Assembly (NCBI GenBank): GCA_038049695.1
Contig: CP142453.1
Span: 20,092,001 to 20,156,000, forward strand
Length of the DNA stretch: 64,000 nt
DNA from: Cinnamomum chago
Taxonomy: Eukaryota > Streptophyta > Magnoliopsida > Laurales > Lauraceae
Direction: 5' to 3'
Positions 57,721 to 64,000 of this stretch are shown piece by piece. Position numbers and translations under genes: made by a program. Under the pieces are notes generated by a model. The model was given only the letters and a program-made list of their open reading frames with translations. It searched no databases and was not told the DNA's origin. Position 1 is the first letter of the stretch; each line of letters starts with the position of its first letter.

Positions 57721-57790
57721 AACATGAATAGAAACACAGAGATAAAAGGAAATGTAGAGACATGAATAGAAACACAGAGATAAAAGGAAA
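57721..57790. repeat. Tandem duplication of about 38 bp
   Basis: ACATGAATAGAAACACAGAG and then ATAAAAGGAAA occurs twice head to tail. Confidence 0.85.
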
Positions 57791-58240
57791 GAGTTTCTGT
57801 AACATTGGATTAGTAAAAAAGAACGTTATTAATAGGGCTAATATTAGTAGGAAGATTAATGAGTGATATTGGTAGGAGGTCAATATGAGAAGAGTCAAAA
57901 TCAAATTTGAAATTGACAGTAAAATTGGAAATCGAATCCACTTCGCTTCATATATAATAATTTGGATTGGCAATTTCATTGGGTATCGAGCAAAATCCGG
58001 GATTTATTTACAATTGTATTTTTTAGTGGGACTGCCCATTTGGCAAATCTTATCTTTAAAAAAAAAAATGTGAATATCTTATCTTTACAAAAAAAAATGT
58101 GAATAATAGATTTGTGTGGAATAGATTTGTGTGGAATAGATCTGTGTAGAATAGATGTTTTAAAAATAGACCGTTTGGTAAGACAAGTATATACTTTGAA
58201 ATATAAGTTTTAAGTATCCGACAGTTCACATTTTTCTAAA
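57791..58240. other. AT-rich spacer with short repeats
   Basis: Holds A-runs with TGTGAATA and three to four copies of ATAGATTTGTGTGGA-like units near 58107-58160. No gene. Confidence 0.5.
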
Positions 58241-58249
58241 AGAACTTCT

Positions 58250-59175
58250 CAAGAACCACAATGAATCATGGGCTAAAATTTGAACCCTTACACAGTTGTA
58301 CCTTTCCAAAGAGGATCAACAGTTCCGATCTTAATCAGGGGGCTTGCAGAATCCAAAAATTTATATAGATCCTTGACGAATCGATGGCCCAAAATTGAAC
58401 CAATCACCGTGTTTGATCTGGTTCAGATCAACATTTTGGGTCCAACAATTAAAAAAAAAAATGGAAAAAAGATGGACTGATAAAAATCATGTGTAAACCA
58501 ACACTTTTGGCTATTTGGTGCATCAAAGGGTCAGGTTTTTATTTTTATTTTTATAGATCTCTGAAAATTCATGAAGAATCAATGGCTGCAATTAACCTCA
58601 AAGCCATATTTATCTTTCCCAAGAGGGTCAATGGTTCATATCTTAATCAAGGTACCCAAATAATCCAAAAATACATATTTAAGTGTCTACAGTTTTCTAT
58701 AAATATCTCGAGATCTGTATCAAATCAACTGCTCAAAGTTTATATCCTAGCTGTTTTTGACCTTATAAAGAGATCTCACGGTTCAGATCATCATTTTGTG
58801 CCCCACAGTCTAATTAAAAAAAAAAGGGGACTGCTTCTAATCACGTGTAAACCCAGCCATTTTGGCTCTTTGGTGTATCAATGGTTCACGTTTTTTCATA
58901 ATTCCCTCGAGATCTGTGATGACTGAAGGGCTAAAATTTGGACACATGGCCGTTTTTACCTTTCTCAAGAATATCAACGGTTCAGATTTTGATTATTGGC
59001 CCAGAGAACTTCAGAAATGTAGATTTAGGGTTCTGCGGTTTTCCACAAATATCTTGGGATCCTTGATGAATCAACGGTTTAAACTTGGTATAGTTGCCGT
59101 GTTTGGCCTTGTGAATATATCCAACGGACTGGATTATTCTTGTGGGTCCCATAATTTGAAAAAAAAAAAGAGAAA
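58250..59175. repeat. Diverged long repeat units with TCAACGGTTCAGAT motifs
   Basis: At least three imperfect units of about 250-300 bp. Each holds an ATGAATCA(A/T)GGGCTAAAA-like stretch, a CCGTTT(T/G)(A/G)CC(T/A)T box, GTCAACGGTTCAGATC-like text, and an A-run before GTGTAAACC. Related text in the opposite orientation occurs at 62640-62960. No coding frame matches a known protein. It looks like part of a large non-autonomous transposon family. Confidence 0.55.
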
Positions 59176-59277
59176 AATACAGACCCTCATTTCCATCCGT
59201 TTCATGCCATATATTGCTCTGCTCTTCTCACGTTGTCTGTCCCCTTCAGACAAAATATTTGTTTTTTATTCGGCACC

Positions 59278-59832
59278 TGTGGTTGTAAATGGGTCCCCGA
59301 TTCTCCGATTACCTGAAGGTTCCGACCCGTTAGGTTCCGGATCTAGGTCCTTATTTTGGTCCCGATAAGCAAATGGTTCCCGTTCCGGATCCCTTTTTTG
59401 GAATCGATACCTAAACGGGTCCGGTTCCGAATCCACAGTGGCTCAGACCTGTGGACCCGAGACCCGACCCAGTATACACTAACATAAGGTAACTTTCGTA
59501 TATGAAAACAGAACCATTTTTACTTTTCTACTTTCTGAGTTTTTTGGTTAAAAGTGCATGTTATTGATAGACAAAAGTCACATTAGTGTTTGCAAGTGAT
59601 TCAATTGAAATATGGAAAAGCTATAATTTTTTTGAAAAGAAAAACACATGTATTAGTCCAGACTCGGAACCATACCCAGAACCAGAACCAGACCCGCCTC
59701 ACAAATGATTCCGGTTCCGGTTCTGGTTCCCATCAATATTATCGGTGCCGGTTCCGGTTCCCCCTCTTAGAAAATGGTTCCGTTTCCGGTTCACCCTGGA
59801 CCCGAACCGGAACCGACTCGTTTACAACCCTA
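59278..59832. mobile_element. Degenerate hAT-like MITE rich in GGTTCCGG
   Basis: Begins TGTGGTTGTAAATGGGTCC and ends GACTCGTTTACAACCCTA, an imperfect inverted pair. The flanks TCGGCACC (left) and TCGCACC (right) may be a decayed target duplication. The interior is filled with GGTTCCGG and GACCCGA motifs. No coding content. Confidence 0.6.
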
Positions 59833-59834
59833 TC

Positions 59835-59907
59835 GCACCTTCTCATGGGGTCCCAAATAGATGTTTTCGTCACCTTCTCATGAGGTTCCAAATAGATGTT
59901 TCCGTCT
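59835..59907. repeat. 36 bp tandem duplication
   Basis: CACCTTCTCATG(G/A)GGT(T)CC with AAATAGATGTTT and CGTC repeats twice, starting at the right edge of the hAT-like element. Confidence 0.8.
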
Positions 59908-60350
59908 AAAAGTGGTTTGAAACGGAGGAGAAAAAAATCATTGCCAAACAGTTTAAAACATTTATAAACCAGTTTTGAGAAATATATCTAGGTGAGATGT
60001 AGAGATGCCAAACACCACCATATTCTATCAAAGTTCTCAAGCTTCGTGCACCGTGCCCCCACCCATCTCTCACCAACTTGGTGAGAGTCTCTCATAGGAG
60101 CACCTCCCAAACTTATTTTCCTATCCCATGTATAAAAGGCAAATGACCTTGGGAAATTCTAAGTTGAAGGAGTGGAACTCTACCATATTATTACAAATCC
60201 AAGGCACTCAAATAAACTCCCAACCTATTTATGGTGCAATCTGCAAATTTTACCCTAATAAGAGTTGGTACAATAATAATAATGATCATTTGATTAAAAA
60301 AAAAAGTGATAACACACTCAATGTCTCTTATCTCTTAAAGTTTGGAAAAG
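59908..60350. other. Spacer
   Basis: AT-rich sequence without a recognised gene or bounded element. Confidence 0.4.
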
Positions 60351-61029
60351 ATTCTTTTTTTTTTTTCCTTTAAGGTAAATTGTATTAAAAGTAAAAGAGA
60401 ACATGGGCCGGGAGAACCACCCCCCAAAACAAAACAGCAAACAATTGAGGACTAAAAAAACAAGCCCATTAGAGGGGATACAACCAAAAGAAAAAAGAAG
60501 AAAATAAGAAAGCTTACAGCTAAAGGAGGGCTGACTACATAAAGAACAAACAAAAATGCAGTGAAACTAAACCTGTCTTCAGGATTTACTAGTGGTGGCC
60601 TTGAGGCAAAGGAAAGCTGTAACCTGGAGGTCGAGGGAATCCATAACCTTGAACCGAGATATCATGAAGGTTTCTTGGAAGCCAAGGTGGATAACAACCT
60701 CTTAAACTCCTTGTAGTAGGACCTGAAGCACCAGCTGCTCCCTTAAATTTGCCTATCCCAGCTTTTCTTCTGGATGAAGCGTTGGAGAAAAGAGCAATGG
60801 AAGATTTGTTTTGGGGAGGGTCCTCACACCACTTGTGTTGAGGAGAAAAGGAATTTGGGCTTATAGAGATTGATGGGATAGGGAGTGGGTTCACCAAAAA
60901 AGAATTATGGTCCTTTTGAGTAGAGTATGGTAATCTAGGGTAGAGAAAGGATTGGAAAAGATTAATCAACTGTTGCAAGAGGATAGCATTCCTAATCAAA
61001 TGAGCAGAATTCAACATGGTTGGATCCAA
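60351..61029 (-). mobile_element. Possible LINE 3' end with an unrecognised frame
   Basis: On the minus strand, sequence ending CTTTTAATACAATTTACCTT and then an A-run (T-run at 60354-60366 on the plus strand) resembles the 3' end of plant L1-type LINEs. Upstream lies a frame (61029-60589) that is serine-, proline- and glycine-rich (FPRPPGYSFPLPQGHH at its end) with no reverse transcriptase or endonuclease motif; its annotated start would be TTG, with ATG at 61017. It may be a truncated LINE, a processed fragment or chance. Confidence 0.35.
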
Positions 61030-62220
61030 TGCCGACTGCTAGTATCCCAAAGTCCCAAGTTTACAGCCACAGTGAACCCATCAATGACTAGCATCTCAGA
61101 CTTAGATATGGAGGGTTTGGTGTGACCCTTCACTAAGTGGGTTGTGACCCTTCATCAATTTGGCTGGTGATTCAAATGAATTGTGAATGTGAAGACTCAA
61201 GATTACAGTTCTAAATAAATTCATCTTAGCTTTTTATTAAGAGAAACTTCTCAATTTATACAAGAGAAGAGAATAATTCAAAATTGGAAAATTGAGAAAA
61301 TGACCATCATGCTTAGCTGGGGACATAGTTAACTAGTTTGTAGTCGCTATTGACTTTGCAATTTGTAATTCGAGACAGCTTAATCAGTAAACTCATTGCA
61401 ATAGGTTTATTTGATTCACTTTCTCTTCAATTCGTCTAATTCGGAATTTGAGTTCGATAAGTTCTATGAACTAATTCATTTGCATCCAAATATCAGTTCA
61501 TCATTCAATCTCTCATCTAAATCCAACTCACTCAAGATAATTATTCTTCTTTACAATTAATCTCTACTAATTAATATATATTGAGTGAGGTCCACTTGAC
61601 TTCAAAGTCAAGGTTTTGTTTTGCAATTGATTGCTCAATTGTACTCTCAATTTTGAAATTATCTTCTCAATTATATAACTGTCCTATATGATCTGAATTC
61701 CTTGAGCTTAGTAATATAATATTGTTTGTTTTTTCTAATTTAATTTTAGGAAGTGAGACTCCCTATCTAATCAATTAAAATTCAAAGGGACTCTTAACAC
61801 CCTGGACTCTCCTTCATCCTGAGTCTCTTATATGGCATATTTTTTTTTTCTTTTTATGTTGCATGAAAGAAAGTCTCATGATAGAGTCACTCTCTTCTTG
61901 CATCTTCTTTCTCCAAATAACATATGTTTTTTATTATTATAAATAAAACCATTACCTTTTATTTTCTAATTTTAAACATTGGTGCTGATTAAATCTTAAT
62001 CACACAATCAAATCATATAATTAATTACATTTTTTCAATTATGAATTCCAAGGTCCCAAAAGTTTAACAGTTTACAGTCCATTTGAATCGGCATGCAGTC
62101 GATCCAATAGTCCGATCCATTCGGATGGATGCAAAACCCATGGGACGTGTGTGTGGTCCAGTTGGATAGACCATCAGGTGGGTCCCATCCTGCGCACAGG
62201 GCGCATTGGATAACTCAAAA
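61030..62220. other. AT-rich spacer
   Basis: A block near 61233-61300 (GAGAAACTTCTC, then AGAGAATAATTCAAA) recurs in diverged direct orientation near 62252-62310. Otherwise nothing recognisable. Confidence 0.4.
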
Positions 62221-64000
62221 GACCATTTTTCATAGATTCATAATAGTTATTTATTGAGAAAAGTTTCTCTACTAATAAAAGAGGAGAGAATAATTCAAAG
62301 TTTCAAATTGACTTTAATAATATCTCTAAACATATTCCAAATTCCAAATGCATGTTCCTCATCCAAAGGGCACATTGGGCAAAGGAATCCTTGTCATTAT
62401 CTGCCTTTTCGAGGATTTCTCACATTTGGTTGGGAGAGGATTTTGAGAGGAATGATGTGAGTTTTCCTCTAATAGGATTATTTGCAAGATCAGACACCCC
62501 CCCATCAGATCCAGAGAATCCAATCATAAGTGGAAAGGTGGAGCTACAGTGCTTTTAAACGGTAATGTGTAGCACGCCGGTTTTTGCGTTTTTAATATAT
62601 GTTTTGGGTCCCAAAACCATTAATAATGTTTAAACAATCCAAATCGGCCATCTCACCAAACTTCAGCCGTTGATTCTTCTTAGATCTTGAGATATATTAC
62701 AAAAAAGTCAAAACCGTTACATTGCAATTTCTGAAATTTTGTGGGAAAAAAAGGGGATTAAAATCAGTCCATTCTTTTCAATTTTCTAGTTCCTATGGGC
62801 ACCAAGATCATGATCTGAATCGGTAGTTATTTTTGGAAGGTCAAACGCAGCCAGTTGATCAAATTTCAATCGTTGATCCTTACCATATCTTGAGATATTT
62901 GTAAAAATGTTTAGGTATTAAAATATTAATTTCTTAATCCCGTAGGCCCCCTTTGCATGATCTAAACCGTTCAGATTTTCTAGATGGCCAGAAACAATTT
63001 TGAGGTGAAAGTTGAGTTCTTAATTTTTCATGAATTTTGAAAATTTTTATAAAACATATTTATAACCGTTAGATCATATATTCTACAATTTGCAGGAATC
63101 CTCCCCTCATCCAAATATGAAACTTTCTTTGAAAAACTTATTTGAGGATTGTGGTCTTGTTTTTTTTGGAGAGGGAGGAATTTAGATGACTCTTCTATAT
63201 TTTACCAAACGTGCCCAAAGGGTTCACTGGCTTTATATAAATGGAATTTTGAAAGCTACATCAATAAAAGTCAAACCCAATTAAATGTGGCACCTGGACC
63301 CAAGACAAACCGACCTCAACCCATAAATCGAGTCAAACTAGTTGGACTCAATATACCAAATTAATTAATTCTCCTCCTAACTCTTGCAGTGACATGAAAT
63401 TCCTTTTGCACGTGTGCGTGGACGAGTGAGATATACTGCACCGTCTGAGCGAAGGATCTATTGAACAACCGGGCTAGTTTGTCGGGTGGAGTAAAATAAA
63501 ATAAGTTTTAAAACTTTTAAAACTTTTTTTTTTCGGAAGTAAGGCATAAACTTTAGACAATATTTAAAAATTTTCCTAAAATAAAATAAGATGAAGTTTC
63601 GAATATTAAAAAAGTAAGTAGAGAGAATCCAAACTAAAAGCACTTTTTTTTTCGTTATTTTGTGTATTTTAACAGTACATCTTCTTATCATTTTCTATCT
63701 TTTAAGTATTTTTTTTTCACTTTGTGTCACTGAAACTATCTTTTTTTTTTTTTTTTACTATCAATTCCTTCCACTTATTTTTATAATCTTAATTTGACGC
63801 TTAACATTATTCCATTTTGTTCCATCCTACAAACAAAAAAAAGAAAGTTCATGAGTAGAATCGGGTTCGAGTTCAAACACGATGTAATTAATTGTAAAAA
63901 TAAGAAAATACTTTTCCTTTAAATTAGATTTTATATGGAAAATCAATTGTTTGAATAATAATTATCATAAATTAAACTCACAAATATATTTTAGAGAAAG
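62221..64000. other. AT-rich right end of the window
   Basis: 62640-62960 carries the inverted relatives of the 58.3-59.2 kb repeat (ATCTTGAGATAT with CCGTTGATTCTT and TCGTTGATCCTT). The rest is A/T-run-rich DNA with no gene visible. Confidence 0.4.

Overview
The window is plant nuclear DNA. The genes are split by spliceosomal introns, there are many LTR retrotransposon, SINE and hAT-type remnants, there is a eukaryotic tRNA-His gene, and intergenic DNA is AT-rich. The most specific clue to the lineage is an intact CYP719-type cytochrome P450. That family is known mainly from Ranunculales and magnoliids, so a magnoliid (Magnoliales, Laurales or Piperales) or a ranunculid is the best guess. 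This is inference, not proof.

Layout. (1) 63-728: an intronless RING-H2 E3 ligase at the left edge. (2) 0.8-5.5 kb: gene-poor, with an array of about 152 bp repeats, tRNA-Ala-like pseudogene fragments and a hAT-like MITE. (3) 5.6-19.1 kb: a decayed minus-strand Ty3/gypsy element of the Tat lineage (PBS, gag, protease, RT, two RNase H domains, integrase, a 58 bp repeat array and an antisense coiled-coil aORF). It carries two nested insertions: a 3.8 kb solo LTR with a perfect 5 bp target duplication inside the aORF, and a 0.94 kb hAT-like element inside gag. (4) 19.1-21.3 kb: repeat-derived spacer. (5) 21.9-36.6 kb: a 13-exon gene for a three-RRM RNA-binding protein of 362 residues, with one GC-AG intron and three internal tandem duplications, two of which copy a functional site (a 3' splice site and the stop codon). 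(6) 39.0-40.2 kb: a minus-strand multi-pass membrane protein gene with a roughly 100 bp GA/CT microsatellite just upstream of its ATG. (7) 40.6-42.4 kb: a non-autonomous hAT element with an exact 8 bp target duplication. (8) 44.4 kb: tRNA-His(GUG). (9) 45.6-45.8 kb: a SINE with a 13 bp target duplication. (10) 47.4-54.8 kb: a minus-strand gene of the COR27/COR28 type (cold, light and clock output regulator) with clustered ACGT elements upstream. (11) 56.0-57.5 kb: the CYP719-like P450. (12) 57.7-64 kb: repeats, a LINE-like 3' end and AT-rich DNA.

The genes do not form a cluster or pathway. The P450 stands alone, and no second biosynthetic gene is visible beside it. I found no convincing new multi-gene system. 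The most notable items are the nested retrotransposon history, the duplicated processing signals of the RRM gene, the CYP719 gene and the COR27-like gene with an ambiguous last exon.
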